A program made the translations under genes and the position numbers. Below the pieces are notes generated by a model. The model was not told where the DNA came from, ran no database searches, and was given only the letters and a program-made list of their open reading frames with translations. A stretch of DNA of 40,124 bases, from the NCBI GenBank assembly GCA_027003075.1, contig JALWYV010000054.1, positions 1 to 40,124 on the forward strand. Direction: 5' to 3'. The stretch is from Caldifarciminota bacterium (GTDB lineage: Bacteria; Hydrothermota; Hydrothermia; LBFQ01). Positions 17,812-26,896 of this stretch are shown one piece after another. The number at the start of each line of letters is the position of its first letter. Position 1 is the stretch's first letter.

Positions 17812-20613
17812 ATGAAACGTTTTGCTTTTCTTCTCGGACTGGTGAGTGCTGTCCCCCTTATGGGGCTGGATAGTGTGGAGGTATATCTGCCCACCTGGAA
17901 GCTCATCTACTCCGTGGACGACCTGCCAACGAAGGCACCCGTAATGGACTCCACCGACTTCGCATACATTGCCCTCTTGAAGACTAACGTTTACCCCCGC
18001 AACCTCGTAGAGATCCTATCCTTCAGGGACTTCCCCCCTATCGGTTGGTCCGCCGACCCCGAGTGGGGGATGAAGTTTGAACTCGTGGGCGGTAGTTACG
18101 TGTACCCGGCAGTCATATACACCCATACCTCTGCCACGGGTTCCTATGCCCTGATGTCTTCCGAAATAGACCTGTCCCTTACGGACTTCCCTGCTCCGGA
18201 TACTCTGAGGTTTACGTATAAGCTTACAGGGATAGATAACGGCGATACTATCTACGTTGAGGTGATAAAGAGCGGGGACGACACCACCACGTGCTGGACC
18301 CCTATAGACAGGATAAGCACCTCCAACGTTACAACCTCTCCCACCCTTAAGGAGATACAGGTACTTCCTTCATCTTACGCCTGCGGTTCCCTGACGGATG
18401 CCGACGCAGTTCACATAAGGTTCCGTTTTAAAGATAACAGTTCCTTAACTGACGATACAACCAAGTTCTTCGCCATGTACGACCTCTTCGTAACGGGCAA
18501 ATGGTACCGTCCCTCCGCCAACGACACCATACCGGATGCTATGGTCAGCTACTTCGTGAGCACTGTGAAATCTGCCTTTGATGGTGTGCCCGAGGCTATC
18601 CTCAACTTCATGGGTATGGACGCTTCGGATCTCAAGACCAGGAATCCGGATAAGAAGATCGTCATCCTGATAGCTCCCTTCAACATGTCCAACGTTTCTC
18701 AGGATCAGGCCTATCTGGGATACTGGGACCTCTACGATACCCTTAACGCCTACGATTTCATATACATAAACTACGCAAAGCAGACGGCCGATGGTACCTT
18801 CGGTGGTACCTACTGGGATACGACGAAGGTACGCCGTTATCTGGCCTTTCAGTTCGCCCGTCTGGTAGCGTACAGCCTTGATACCACGGAGGCTTACAAC
18901 TACTATCCGGGGTGGTTCAACCAGTATCAGATAGCCGCCAAGGCCACATGGATAGCCCACAAGGTTCTCAGGAGCGACTTCAGTGATCCCCTCGGTCTGG
19001 CGGCGGGTATCAAGGGAGGTACCCCGCAGAAGAGCAACATACCCCTTATAGGAGGTTCTCTCTCCTTCACGTACGATGGAAGGGTGTACGTTGATCCCCA
19101 GATAACGAAGATACTCCCGTGGATAGTCCATATTGAGGACCTGGTGGGAGCCGATGCGATCAAGACCGCTATAAAGGAGCCTGACGTTCCCTTCTTCTAC
19201 TACCCCTTCCTTTCCAGCTCCCTGAACAACCTGATTCTCGGTGCCGGTTCCAACTTCTATACCGAGGTGGAGAACCTCTACCTCAAGGAGCTCGGTGCCG
19301 GGAACACGTGGGATGACGGACTTTCCGGATATCCCCACTTCACGAGCGACGACGTCTTCAACACTCTGGACTTCTCCGCCAACAGCTCCGCCAACGAGGT
19401 AAACAAAGTCGCCTTCCCGCTCGCAGCGTACAGGTACAGCGTGAACCAGCCCGGAAGAAAGTACCTGAGGTTTGATGGAGCAGACTACAACTCCGTGATA
19501 ACCTACATAGGAGGTAACCTTGATACCATTCCGGGCTTCGTCCTCTACAAGGTGGATCTGAACAACAACACCTGGGAGAAGGTGGAACTTGACAGCAGGC
19601 TCAGGTGGTCCTTCAGGGACGATGCCGGCCTCAGGAACAACTACTACTTCCTGCTGATAAACGTGGGAGCTACCGCCTTTTACTCCATAAGCGCCGACTT
19701 CAGGGATACCCTTCCTCCTACCGTGGCTGACTTTGCCATAATGCCTAACGCCAGCGCTCCTGAGTTCGTGGACGTTTACCTCTTCTCCGACAGCAAACTC
19801 TACTTTGACGCCGGTCAGAGCGGTGTCCTCGTACAGTTCTGGCCCAAGAACGACTCTGCTAAGTACGAAGTGTACAACATGTACCTGAGTTACGCCGGTA
19901 TGTCCGACACAACGTACCTCGTGTACAAGGCCCAGAGCCGACTTTCCTTTACGGACCTCTTCGGTAACGAGTACTTCGGTCCCATAAGGTACCGCCTTGC
20001 CCTCGCCCAGAACGCCGCCGGTGTGGACTACGTGACCTCTATAAGCGATACCTCCGGGGAGTTCTACAAGGTACGCCTCGGTACGGAGATGGCGGAGATC
20101 ATACCCGGTGTACTCTCCATGGCCTCCACGGCCGGAGAGCAGAGGTTCTTCCTGTTCCCCAACGGGAAGGAGTACGTGTTCAACGTACCCGTCCACGCCC
20201 ACATCAAGGTGGCTGCGGAAGAGGGAGACAGGGTCTTCTACTTCAACGGGTACGAGTGGCTTGAGGCTACCACGTACTACTACCCCGAGGAGGGTAAGGC
20301 TGAGGCCTTCGTCAACGGTGCGCGTCGTATATACGTCGGTAAAGAGAAGCCATCCACCACGCCTATATCCGACTTCAGGATCCGGAGCGAACTCGGCAAA
20401 GTTCTCGTGTCCCTGCCTGAGGCTGCGGATATCGTCCTTAAAATATACGACCCGATGGGTCGCCTCGTGAAGACGTTCACCCACAAAGCTCAGAAGTCCG
20501 GAAACTACGCCTTTGAACTCTCCGATCTTCCGAAGGGTGTATACCTGATACACGTACGTGCGGGCAAGTTCGGTGGAACGGCTAAGGTTATAGTTCTTGG
20601 AGGTGCAAGATGA
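17812..20613 (+). CDS. exported 933-residue protein; degenerate M30-like region; type IX-like tail
   Basis: The signal peptide is MKRFAFLLGLVSAVPLMG. Residues about 80-230 are a beta-rich lectin-like segment. Residues about 282-375 resemble the M30-like metallopeptidase fold found in surface proteins (KIVILIAPFN, then GYWDLYDTLNAYDFIYIN), but the helix that should hold HExxH reads AFQFARLVAY and lacks both His and Glu, so it is probably inactive. The C-terminal tail (about 855-933) is a sorting-type sandwich (VLKIYDPMGRLVKTF, LPKGVYLIHVRAGK). AAGGAGG precedes the ATG. The next gene overlaps its stop by four bases. Confidence 0.75.
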   Translation: MKRFAFLLGLVSAVPLMGLDSVEVYLPTWKLIYSVDDLPTKAPVMDSTDFAYIALLKTNVYPRNLVEILSFRDFPPIGWSADPEWGMKFELVGGSYVYPAVIYTHTSATGSYALMSSEIDLSLTDFPAPDTLRFTYKLTGIDNGDTIYVEVIKSGDDTTTCWTPIDRISTSNVTTSPTLKEIQVLPSSYACGSLTDADAVHIRFRFKDNSSLTDDTTKFFAMYDLFVTGKWYRPSANDTIPDAMVSYFVSTVKSAFDGVPEAILNFMGMDASDLKTRNPDKKIVILIAPFNMSNVSQDQAYLGYWDLYDTLNAYDFIYINYAKQTADGTFGGTYWDTTKVRRYLAFQFARLVAYSLDTTEAYNYYPGWFNQYQIAAKATWIAHKVLRSDFSDPLGLAAGIKGGTPQKSNIPLIGGSLSFTYDGRVYVDPQITKILPWIVHIEDLVGADAIKTAIKEPDVPFFYYPFLSSSLNNLILGAGSNFYTEVENLYLKELGAGNTWDDGLSGYPHFTSDDVFNTLDFSANSSANEVNKVAFPLAAYRYSVNQPGRKYLRFDGADYNSVITYIGGNLDTIPGFVLYKVDLNNNTWEKVELDSRLRWSFRDDAGLRNNYYFLLINVGATAFYSISADFRDTLPPTVADFAIMPNASAPEFVDVYLFSDSKLYFDAGQSGVLVQFWPKNDSAKYEVYNMYLSYAGMSDTTYLVYKAQSRLSFTDLFGNEYFGPIRYRLALAQNAAGVDYVTSISDTSGEFYKVRLGTEMAEIIPGVLSMASTAGEQRFFLFPNGKEYVFNVPVHAHIKVAAEEGDRVFYFNGYEWLEATTYYYPEEGKAEAFVNGARRIYVGKEKPSTTPISDFRIRSELGKVLVSLPEAADIVLKIYDPMGRLVKTFTHKAQKSGNYAFELSDLPKGVYLIHVRAGKFGGTAKVIVLGGAR

Positions 20614-21881
20614 AAAGGTTATTAACGGCCATCCTCGTGGTGGGAGTGGGCGTCTGGGGAATAAGTGGGTGTAAACTGTTCCAGGCGCAGGACACCACCC
20701 CCGAGGCGGCGGAGATGAGTAAGCTGCTTAAGGAAGGGTGGCAGTACTACAAGGAAGGGAAGTTTGATTCTGCTCTGGCCAAGTTTGACACGGCCGCCAT
20801 CATCGTGGATCCTTCAAACATGGAGGCCCACCTCGGCAGGGGTCTTACCCTGATGCGTAAGGGTCTCTATCGCGATGCCCATCAGGAGTTCGCCCTGATA
20901 TATACTCCGTACCTTCAGGAGAACGTGTGGATAGTTGACCTATACGTCCCGGGTGATCAGGAGGGCGTGTTTGATACGATAATAGAGGGTACAGATACTC
21001 TCGCCTTCGGTATAGAGAGCGACGACCTACTGCGGGCCGATGCGGACGGTCGTCTCATCAGTTCACCCAACTTCATGATCCTTGCCTCGTGGAAACTCGG
21101 CCCGATCTTCGCCGCCAACGGTATATCCTTTGAGGATGCTGATTACGTTTACCTTCCCGTTGACCTCAGGAACATCCTCGTTAAGTCTGATACGTCCATC
21201 GCCGTAAAGGCCATTGATCCCGTGGCCTTCTCAACGGCGTTTACGCCCACCACAGTACCCCTGAACGTCACCTCCTCGTCCGTCTCCTACGTAGATAGCG
21301 ATGGCCCGGTAGTCTTCCTGACCAGTACCAAGAGCGGTCCGGACAGGGAAGGGGAGTTACCTCTCCTCCACGACTGGCTCTACGATACCACGTCCTCTGG
21401 CCCCGTCGGGGACACCCTCAAACTCACAATGGTCGTCCTGAAGATAGCAAAGGCCGGTCTGGGAGACAGGCCCGACATAGTCTGGATGGCCCTCGCCGCA
21501 GATGCCCATACCTACTACATGGAGGCCATAGACAACAAGAAGGCCGCCTACCTCGCCTTCACCGCTTATCTCCTCTTCCCCATGAGAGGTGATATACCTT
21601 CCGACGCAAACTACGCGGGTCTTCCCGGGTTGAGCGACGATGATACTTCCGTCCTTAAGGGTCTCGCCGGTGTCGCGGCTCTGGGGTACCACAAGGCCGG
21701 ATGGGTCGGGAACGCCGTGTCCGTTATCCGCTTCTTCGGAGACAATACCTTCCCCAACTCCCTCTGGAACTACCTTCCGGACACCTACGAAGAGATGGTG
21801 AACACCGTGGGCTATACGAAGGATCAGGACGCGAACTATTCGGTTTACCAGAAGGCAAACCAGCTTTTCTTCGGTATGTAA
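20610..21881 (+). CDS. TPR-containing lipoprotein
   Basis: This is a 423-residue lipoprotein. The signal ends in a lipobox WGISGC, giving a lipidated Cys at residue 21. TPR-type repeats follow (KEGWQYYKEGKFDSALAKFDTAAIIVDPSN, then AHLGRGLTLMRKGLYRDAHQEF). Residues about 110-260 are beta-rich with many Ser/Thr/Asp, and a second helical part lies near 300-420. It presumably anchors to a membrane and scaffolds the surface complex encoded by the operon. It overlaps the preceding gene (ATGA). Confidence 0.75.
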   Translation: MKRLLTAILVVGVGVWGISGCKLFQAQDTTPEAAEMSKLLKEGWQYYKEGKFDSALAKFDTAAIIVDPSNMEAHLGRGLTLMRKGLYRDAHQEFALIYTPYLQENVWIVDLYVPGDQEGVFDTIIEGTDTLAFGIESDDLLRADADGRLISSPNFMILASWKLGPIFAANGISFEDADYVYLPVDLRNILVKSDTSIAVKAIDPVAFSTAFTPTTVPLNVTSSSVSYVDSDGPVVFLTSTKSGPDREGELPLLHDWLYDTTSSGPVGDTLKLTMVVLKIAKAGLGDRPDIVWMALAADAHTYYMEAIDNKKAAYLAFTAYLLFPMRGDIPSDANYAGLPGLSDDDTSVLKGLAGVAALGYHKAGWVGNAVSVIRFFGDNTFPNSLWNYLPDTYEEMVNTVGYTKDQDANYSVYQKANQLFFGM

Positions 21882-21897
21882 AAAAGGAGGTATGAGT

Positions 21898-23547
21898 ATG
21901 ATTTGGATAGTTGCAGCTTTGCCCCAGATGGAGGTAAGGCACCTGTACAACGCCCCCCGTATTCGGGTGGCGGAGAACGTGCGGGCTATGGCTGAGGCCC
22001 GCAAGAGGATAGATACGAGGACGCCCAAGACGGTCGGCTCCTCGTCCTTTACCCCCTTCGCCCTCACGGAGCTCTTCAGCGACACTGCTCCGAACCAGTA
22101 TACGCTGTGGTGGCATAGCCATCGTTCCCTTTACAGGAACGGAGATACCTTATGCCTCGCTTACAGGCGTGTGGATGATCGTGGGAGCGGTTATATTGCC
22201 GTAGCCTTTTCCTTTGATAAAGGTGCCACCTGGACCAAGCGCGAGGATATAAACGAGGCAGCCGGTCTCTTAGACGTCGGCGGACGTTATCCTGCCTGTG
22301 TAGGATTCTACAACGGTGATCCCATCATTACGTGGGGTGAGCTCGTTGCCGGCCCGGCGTTTGGTAAAGCCTGTATAGCCGTCGCTTCCGATGCTCCCTA
22401 CGGATACTGTACCGATGACTATGGTGCATCCCAAGCTTTTGCCTGGCCTATAGGTGGTGATACCCTTTGGGCAGTTGTCGGATGGACGACGAACGACGAT
22501 ATCATCTACTACACCTACAACGTTAGCACAGCAACGGCGACCCCTGTCCAGATAATCAGGAACTCCGGTACAGGAGAAGGCTTTGACGTATGGGATATGG
22601 GGCGGTATCAGGATAAGGTTCTCGTTGTCGGTTGGGATGACGTATTAGGCGGATCGTTCGCCTATATGTGGATAAACTCCGATGGCACGGTTTCTCCCTC
22701 TTCGCCTGTTAACTTCTATGCCTTTGCCACTTCTGTGGATACCATAGGATCTATATGGATCATAACCGCTTCCGTTGATCCCAACGGAAATCCGTGGGTT
22801 ATATACACCCTCAAGGATACTCTGAACGATCCGGGCGGATACATCGGCCATGTTATGATTTTGAACCGTGCTGACGATACCACCGGTGCTACGGCCGTGG
22901 CCCTGTACATTCCTAATCCTTCCAACCCCGATAGTGCCTACAGGAAGATGCCCCTTTATAGGGCAAGTCTTGCCTTCAGCCCTGACGGTAATACCATGCT
23001 GGCCACCGCCCTCGTCTTCTCCGACTCTACCAACTACGGATGTCCTACCGTTACGGGAAGCACTGCTCCTCCCACCGAACTCGTAGCTTTCGCCTCTACG
23101 GATGGTGGTGCTAACTGGTTCATAGCTGATCCAGACCTTGTAGGTGATGGAACCCCAGACATTATGGAGGGCTTTTACCTGCTGAACTACTATCCGACGT
23201 ACGGATACGCCGTGTATCCCGGTGGAGATATATGTGTGACCTACGTTGCTCCTCTTGACGGCTCAACTCAGCTACACTGTAACGTCGTTGAGGAGAACGG
23301 GGCTGTTCCAGTGTATATCTACGTCTCCTGCGGCCAGGCCGTTGGCGTAGCCGAGAAGCCTGCTAAGACCGACGCCATCGCCACCGTCAACGTTGTCAGG
23401 GGTGGCGTTGAGGTCAGCGGTCCCGCCTCCATCTACGACGCCAAGGGCGCCCTTGTGGTTACTACCGAGGGTGGCTTCGTATCCCTTGACAGGGGTGTCT
23501 ACTTCGTCAAGACCGGAAACCGCGTAAGCAAGGTGGTGGTCAGGTAA
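21898..23547 (+). CDS. Asp-box (BNR) beta-propeller-like protein with type IX-like tail
   Basis: This is a 549-residue protein. Two Asp-box motifs are visible (SFDKGATW near residue 103 and STDGGANW near 399), as in sialidase-like and sortilin-like propellers, but no catalytic residues of sialidases were identified. The final ~60 residues form a short sorting tail (GPASIYDAKGALVV, LDRGVYFVKTG), ending KVVVR. The N-terminus (MIWIVAALPQ) is a weak export signal. The start is ATG 21898 with AAGGAGG nine bases upstream; an ATG at 21892 is also in frame but closer to the ribosome binding site. It is the last gene of the operon. Confidence 0.75.
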   Translation: MIWIVAALPQMEVRHLYNAPRIRVAENVRAMAEARKRIDTRTPKTVGSSSFTPFALTELFSDTAPNQYTLWWHSHRSLYRNGDTLCLAYRRVDDRGSGYIAVAFSFDKGATWTKREDINEAAGLLDVGGRYPACVGFYNGDPIITWGELVAGPAFGKACIAVASDAPYGYCTDDYGASQAFAWPIGGDTLWAVVGWTTNDDIIYYTYNVSTATATPVQIIRNSGTGEGFDVWDMGRYQDKVLVVGWDDVLGGSFAYMWINSDGTVSPSSPVNFYAFATSVDTIGSIWIITASVDPNGNPWVIYTLKDTLNDPGGYIGHVMILNRADDTTGATAVALYIPNPSNPDSAYRKMPLYRASLAFSPDGNTMLATALVFSDSTNYGCPTVTGSTAPPTELVAFASTDGGANWFIADPDLVGDGTPDIMEGFYLLNYYPTYGYAVYPGGDICVTYVAPLDGSTQLHCNVVEENGAVPVYIYVSCGQAVGVAEKPAKTDAIATVNVVRGGVEVSGPASIYDAKGALVVTTEGGFVSLDRGVYFVKTGNRVSKVVVR

Positions 23548-23598
23548 TAACCTGACGCCTTATAGAACGCCCCGCCGTACGGCGGGGCGTTTTTGTTT
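23541..23598 (+). terminator. strong Rho-independent terminator of the 14-kb operon
   Basis: AACGCCCCGCC (23566-23576) and GGCGGGGCGTT (23581-23591) form an 11-bp perfect stem with loop GTAC, followed by a T tract (23590-23598). A smaller hairpin, CAGGT-AATA-ACCTG (23541-23554), spans the stop codon just before it. The minus strand lacks a T tract, so it stops plus-strand transcription only. Confidence 0.9.
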
Positions 23599-23645
23599 GG
23601 GTCATCCGGAAGTGAGATAAAGGGAGGAGCAAAGAGTGGATATTT

Positions 23646-26306
23646 CTACACTTTCCTTAGGTTTTGGATATCCTTCCAGATATCTATTCCAAGATCCTGA
23701 CCAGTTACGTACCTGTGCAGTATGGCAATAACCCCGGCTAGGCCGTCCCCGAAGCTCGTTATGATCCTGCTGTGGCTCTCCGACGGTACGACCTTGCCGT
23801 ACTTAGTGTCTAAGACCATATCGTCTATTATGGACAGAAAACCTCCGGCGTACGGGTCCCCTACGTCCATAAGGAAGTCGGCGATGCCAGAGGCACCGAA
23901 GAAGAGGACGTAAGAGGTCACCCACGGCACCTTTATGTACTCAAGTATCTTGTTTAACCTGTCCTTAAAATCAGCGTAGTACTCAAAGTCCTCACCGAGG
24001 GCCTGAAGGTAGCGGTGGAGTACCTTACCTATTCCGGCTGCCCCGAACTCAAGGTACGTGGTGTAGATCTTAATATCTTCGCGGGGAGGGAACCCCAGAG
24101 GGGCGTACTCAAAGGACAGGTCGTACTTTAGGGCCTCCGTACCCGCATTCAGATACCTCCTATCGCCGGTAAGCAGGTACATATACAGAAGGTAGAGACC
24201 TATGCCGGCCTGCCCGTTACCGTACCCTACGCCCGGTGTCCAGGAGGTCCCCTTATCCGACACCTCTCGGCTGTTTAACAGGTGATCGGCTATCCTTACG
24301 GCCTGATCAAGGAAATAGTTGTCTCCGGTCTTGAAGAATATATTCAGGTTGGCAAGTCCCACTCCCGAACTCCCGTAAAAGAGGCTCGGATTGTCAAACA
24401 GTATCGTATGCTCGTTGGACATCTTGAGGAGTCTTATGCTCTCCTCCCGCATTCCGAGATCCCACAAGGCCCAGGATATCCCGGCCATACCGGTCATCAG
24501 ACCCGGTGGATAGTTGCCCGAATTTACGTCTTTGAGGCGGTTGATAAACCATTCCATCACATCACCGTCTATCTCTCCATAGACGCGATGAAGCACCCGC
24601 AGGATCCCCGACATACCAAACCCCAGACTCAGAGTGTTGGTGTTGTAGGCGAAAGCAGAGAGGGGATATGGAATCTCCTCTATTATGAACTTAAGGTTAT
24701 CTAACGTCTTTTTAAACTCCCTTATGTGGTCTGAAGCCTTCTCTCTGGACAGTGCGTCCTGCAGCTTTAAGTCCCCGACGCTTTTACCGCTAATTTCATC
24801 AAGCCTTTCTACGATCTCATCGTAGGAAACCCGCAGGTTGAGTATATCGTCAATCAACTTCGCCATTTCCATAGGTAATCCGTAATTCCGGACGATCTTG
24901 TATATAACCTTGTAATAGTCCGAATTTATGTTCCTTATAGTCAGAAATGCCCCGCCTACAAAATGCAACATAAGGGCGCCGAGGGAATAGAGGTCGTCCT
25001 CCGGATACCTCTCTAACCTGTTCTCATCCCTCGCGAATCCGGGCGTGAACATACCCATATGGAGCGGAAGGTCCTTCTCTTTGAACTTATTAGCAAGATC
25101 TTCATTAAAAACAGAAGCTCCCTCAAAATCAAGCAATCTGATACTTTTGACATCGGTATGTTCTTTTCCTTTAAATTCAACAATCACGTTATTAAATGAT
25201 ATATCACCATGAACAATACTAAGATTATGAAGATGTCTTAAGGTTATTGCAAGAGTTTTAAATATTTGCGAAAAAACATTTGTGTATGTGTTTTTTGCCT
25301 TATTTTCCCTTTTAAGCAACCCTGTCGTCGTTTTCCCTACTATACCATCTATCAATTCATTTTCTATATGTTCCATCACTATGAACTTATGTTCCCACTC
25401 CTTGAAGATCTCATAAACCTCAGGTCCGCTCGTTATCCCTTTCTCCCGGAGAAACTTCAGGATCTCGTACTCCCTCTCAAGGACGTGGAAAGCGTGATGA
25501 GAATCATCTACGTAAAACGTGAAGGGTCGTGCCTCCTTCAGGACAACGGTTCTACCCGTTTTGAGATCCTCCGCAAGGTATAACCCTCCCATATTGGAGT
25601 GTTTAAACGCTTCAAGGATTTTATATCTATCCTTCAGGATTATATCCCCTTCCTCATCCTCGTCCTCCTCATCCGGGAAGGGATCCTCAACCCAGTCGGG
25701 AGGGTTGAAGTAGGGAGTGCGCTCATCGGGAACGAGGGAGCCGTCGGGAGCCACGAGGAATGAGGTCCTTTCCCCGGTGGGTTCCATCTTATACCTGGGC
25801 AGAATTCCGCCATAACGGTAATATAATACTTTGCAGTCTTTATATCTTTTATCGGAAAGAATGTATGGTCCCTCAAAACCTTTTAATCCTTTGTATAGTT
25901 TTTCTATGATATACTTAAAAACTTCATCGTTCGGAGGGTAAACGGTTATGAACTTCCCTGACGAACCGCGGGAGGCGTTCTTTGATATCATGGAGAAAAA
26001 TATCCTTTTATTTGCTAAAAATTTGAACGATATTCTCTCTTTAAACAGAATTGACGATACAATTTTCAGGATGTCCATGAAATTCCTTGGAGTTGCGGAG
26101 ACGTGGATCTTCCACCCTTGCACGGGTAGGTTATCATCCGGCACGTTTAGATAACACCACGTACGATCTCGGTCAATTTGCCAGTCCTCCGGAGGCGATA
26201 TCTCCTTTAGAAGCTCACACTCTGCGAGTTTCGGTATCTTATGAAATAAACTGTCATCTACCCTTTCCTCATTATACCATTTACGATAATAAAAGCAATA
26301 AACCAT
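23646..26306 (-). CDS. class III lanthipeptide synthetase LanKC
   Basis: This 886-residue enzyme dehydrates Ser/Thr of a precursor peptide by phosphorylation and elimination, then adds Cys to form (methyl)lanthionine-type rings. The N-terminal lyase domain (about 1-215) contains GWKIHVSATPRN, SSGKFITVYPPND, GPYILSDKRY and YYRYGG. The kinase domain (about 228-500) has Lys257 in VVLKEARP, the catalytic loop HGDISFNN (366-373) and DFE (393-395) in place of DFG, as is common in LanKC. The LanC-like domain (about 545-870) has seven GxxG-type turns (near 564, 606, 645, 698, 755, 804, 855). There is no Cys after residue 158, so the zinc site of LanC and class IV LanL is absent, giving class III. The start at 26306 has GGGAGG. 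Base composition in the kinase part is strikingly AT-rich. Confidence 0.93.
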   Translation of the reverse strand: MVYCFYYRKWYNEERVDDSLFHKIPKLAECELLKEISPPEDWQIDRDRTWCYLNVPDDNLPVQGWKIHVSATPRNFMDILKIVSSILFKERISFKFLANKRIFFSMISKNASRGSSGKFITVYPPNDEVFKYIIEKLYKGLKGFEGPYILSDKRYKDCKVLYYRYGGILPRYKMEPTGERTSFLVAPDGSLVPDERTPYFNPPDWVEDPFPDEEDEDEEGDIILKDRYKILEAFKHSNMGGLYLAEDLKTGRTVVLKEARPFTFYVDDSHHAFHVLEREYEILKFLREKGITSGPEVYEIFKEWEHKFIVMEHIENELIDGIVGKTTTGLLKRENKAKNTYTNVFSQIFKTLAITLRHLHNLSIVHGDISFNNVIVEFKGKEHTDVKSIRLLDFEGASVFNEDLANKFKEKDLPLHMGMFTPGFARDENRLERYPEDDLYSLGALMLHFVGGAFLTIRNINSDYYKVIYKIVRNYGLPMEMAKLIDDILNLRVSYDEIVERLDEISGKSVGDLKLQDALSREKASDHIREFKKTLDNLKFIIEEIPYPLSAFAYNTNTLSLGFGMSGILRVLHRVYGEIDGDVMEWFINRLKDVNSGNYPPGLMTGMAGISWALWDLGMREESIRLLKMSNEHTILFDNPSLFYGSSGVGLANLNIFFKTGDNYFLDQAVRIADHLLNSREVSDKGTSWTPGVGYGNGQAGIGLYLLYMYLLTGDRRYLNAGTEALKYDLSFEYAPLGFPPREDIKIYTTYLEFGAAGIGKVLHRYLQALGEDFEYYADFKDRLNKILEYIKVPWVTSYVLFFGASGIADFLMDVGDPYAGGFLSIIDDMVLDTKYGKVVPSESHSRIITSFGDGLAGVIAILHRYVTGQDLGIDIWKDIQNLRKV

Positions 26307-26350
26307 TATTCCCTCCCTTTAAGGGTGTCCCCACTCCCTGTATTCTACTT

Positions 26351-26524
26351 TTAAGGGGTTTGACAGGCACGAGAATGCCTATCGCTCGGATTTATGTGGT
26401 AGCGGCTTCCGATAAAGCTGCCTACATGATACCTACTACCATAGATGGATCCCCCCAGAGGCCGGGGTCTAGGCTTACCACCCTTCTTATCGTTGACCTT
26501 CTGAAGTCTCAGGACTTTTTTCAT
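26351..26524 (-). CDS. lanthipeptide precursor 1 (57 residues)
   Basis: This short gene lies 44 bases upstream of lanKC. The leader is MKKVLRLQKV followed by NDKKGGKPRP (1-20). LRLQ at 5-8 fits the LxLQ motif that LanKC enzymes recognise, and there is no Ser, Thr or Cys in it. The core (about 21-57) has Ser26, 30, 36, 40, 47 and 51, Thr56 and one Cys54. It contains an internal ten-residue repeat (GSIYGSRYHV, then GSFIGSRYHI) and the terminal motif S47-x3-S51-x2-C54. A consensus AAAGGAGG lies 6 bases before the ATG at 26524. The frame is open further upstream, but that part is a repeated untranslated region. A GG (15-16) could be a cleavage site. Confidence 0.88.
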   Translation of the reverse strand: MKKVLRLQKVNDKKGGKPRPRPLGGSIYGSRYHVGSFIGSRYHINPSDRHSRACQTP

Positions 26525-26632
26525 GTTCCCCTCCTTTGTTCCCCTTCGGCCTTCACCCTCTCCGGGTAAAGGGGTTAAGCCCCAGAGAGGTATCGCCCGT
26601 TCCGGGTCGGCGTCACCCTCAACCCCCACCCC
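26466..26632 (-). repeat. leader/5'-UTR cassette, copy 1
   Basis: This 167-base segment covers the leader codons and untranslated region of precursor 1. By eye it is identical to copy 3 (26973-27139) except for one base at 26568, where the RNA pair A-U/G-C becomes a wobble. It contains the hairpin 26550-26572 and the AAAGGAGG site. Confidence 0.85.
26550..26572 (-). promoter_or_regulatory. hairpin before precursor 1
   Basis: On the minus-strand RNA, CCTTTACCC pairs with GGGTGAAGG around a GGAGA loop, with one U-G wobble. It lies 25 bases before the ATG. Downstream GAAGGGG could instead pair with CCCCTTT only imperfectly in this copy. Confidence 0.5.
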
Positions 26633-26651
26633 GGGCAAACCCTGGGGTGGG
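26625..26651 (-). promoter_or_regulatory. strong GC hairpin between precursors 2 and 1
   Basis: CCCACCCC (26625-26632) and GGGGTGGG (26644-26651) are perfectly complementary, with GGG/CCC extending the stem inside. No T tract follows on the minus strand, so it is more likely a stability or processing element than a full terminator. Confidence 0.4.
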
Positions 26652-26661
26652 AGAATTTTCC

Positions 26662-26799
26662 TTACTCCATACGGCAGTTGCGGGTTGCTAAAGTGCTGCC
26701 AGCGTGATATGTGCTACCCCAATCTGATCCCAGAGGCCGGGGCCTAGGCTTACCACCCTTCTTGTCGCTGACCTTCTGGAGCTTCAGGACTTTTTTCAT
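26662..26799 (-). CDS. lanthipeptide precursor 2 (45 residues)
   Basis: The leader is MKKVLKLQKV, then SDKKGGKPRP, with LKLQ at 5-8. The core (21-45) aligns with precursor 1 at its start (RPLG, then GS-x2-GS-x-YH-x-GS) and has S25-x3-S29 and S35-x3-T39-x2-C42, ending RME. AAAGGAGG lies 6 bases before the ATG at 26799. Translation of the minus strand was checked codon by codon. It lies between precursors 1 and 3 in the same direction, in a tandem array feeding LanKC. Confidence 0.88.
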   Translation of the reverse strand: MKKVLKLQKVSDKKGGKPRPRPLGSDWGSTYHAGSTLATRNCRME

Positions 26800-26877
26800 G
26801 TTCCCCTCCTTTGTTCCCCTTCGGCCTTCACCCTCTCCGGGTGAAGGGGTTAAGCCCCAGAGAGGTATCGCCCGTTC
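26741..26877 (-). repeat. leader/5'-UTR cassette, copy 2 (shorter)
   Basis: This copy shares the untranslated region exactly with copy 3 up to about 26877, then diverges. Its leader codons differ at several bases, mostly silent, from copies 1 and 3. It serves precursor 2. Confidence 0.8.
26825..26847 (-). promoter_or_regulatory. hairpin before precursor 2
   Basis: CCTTCACCC and GGGTGAAGG form a perfect 9-bp stem with loop GGAGA, 25 bases before the ATG. An alternative pairing of CCCCTTC with GAAGGGG near the ribosome binding site is possible. Confidence 0.5.
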
Positions 26878-26896
26878 TGGGGTGTGGGAATTTCTC

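Noticed and set aside
18445-20553. A 702-codon open frame on the minus strand opposite the 933-residue exported protein
   Set aside because: It has no promoter or ribosome binding site. Its composition (Val, Gly, His-rich) is that of an antisense shadow, while the plus-strand gene has a signal peptide, a sorting tail and operon context.
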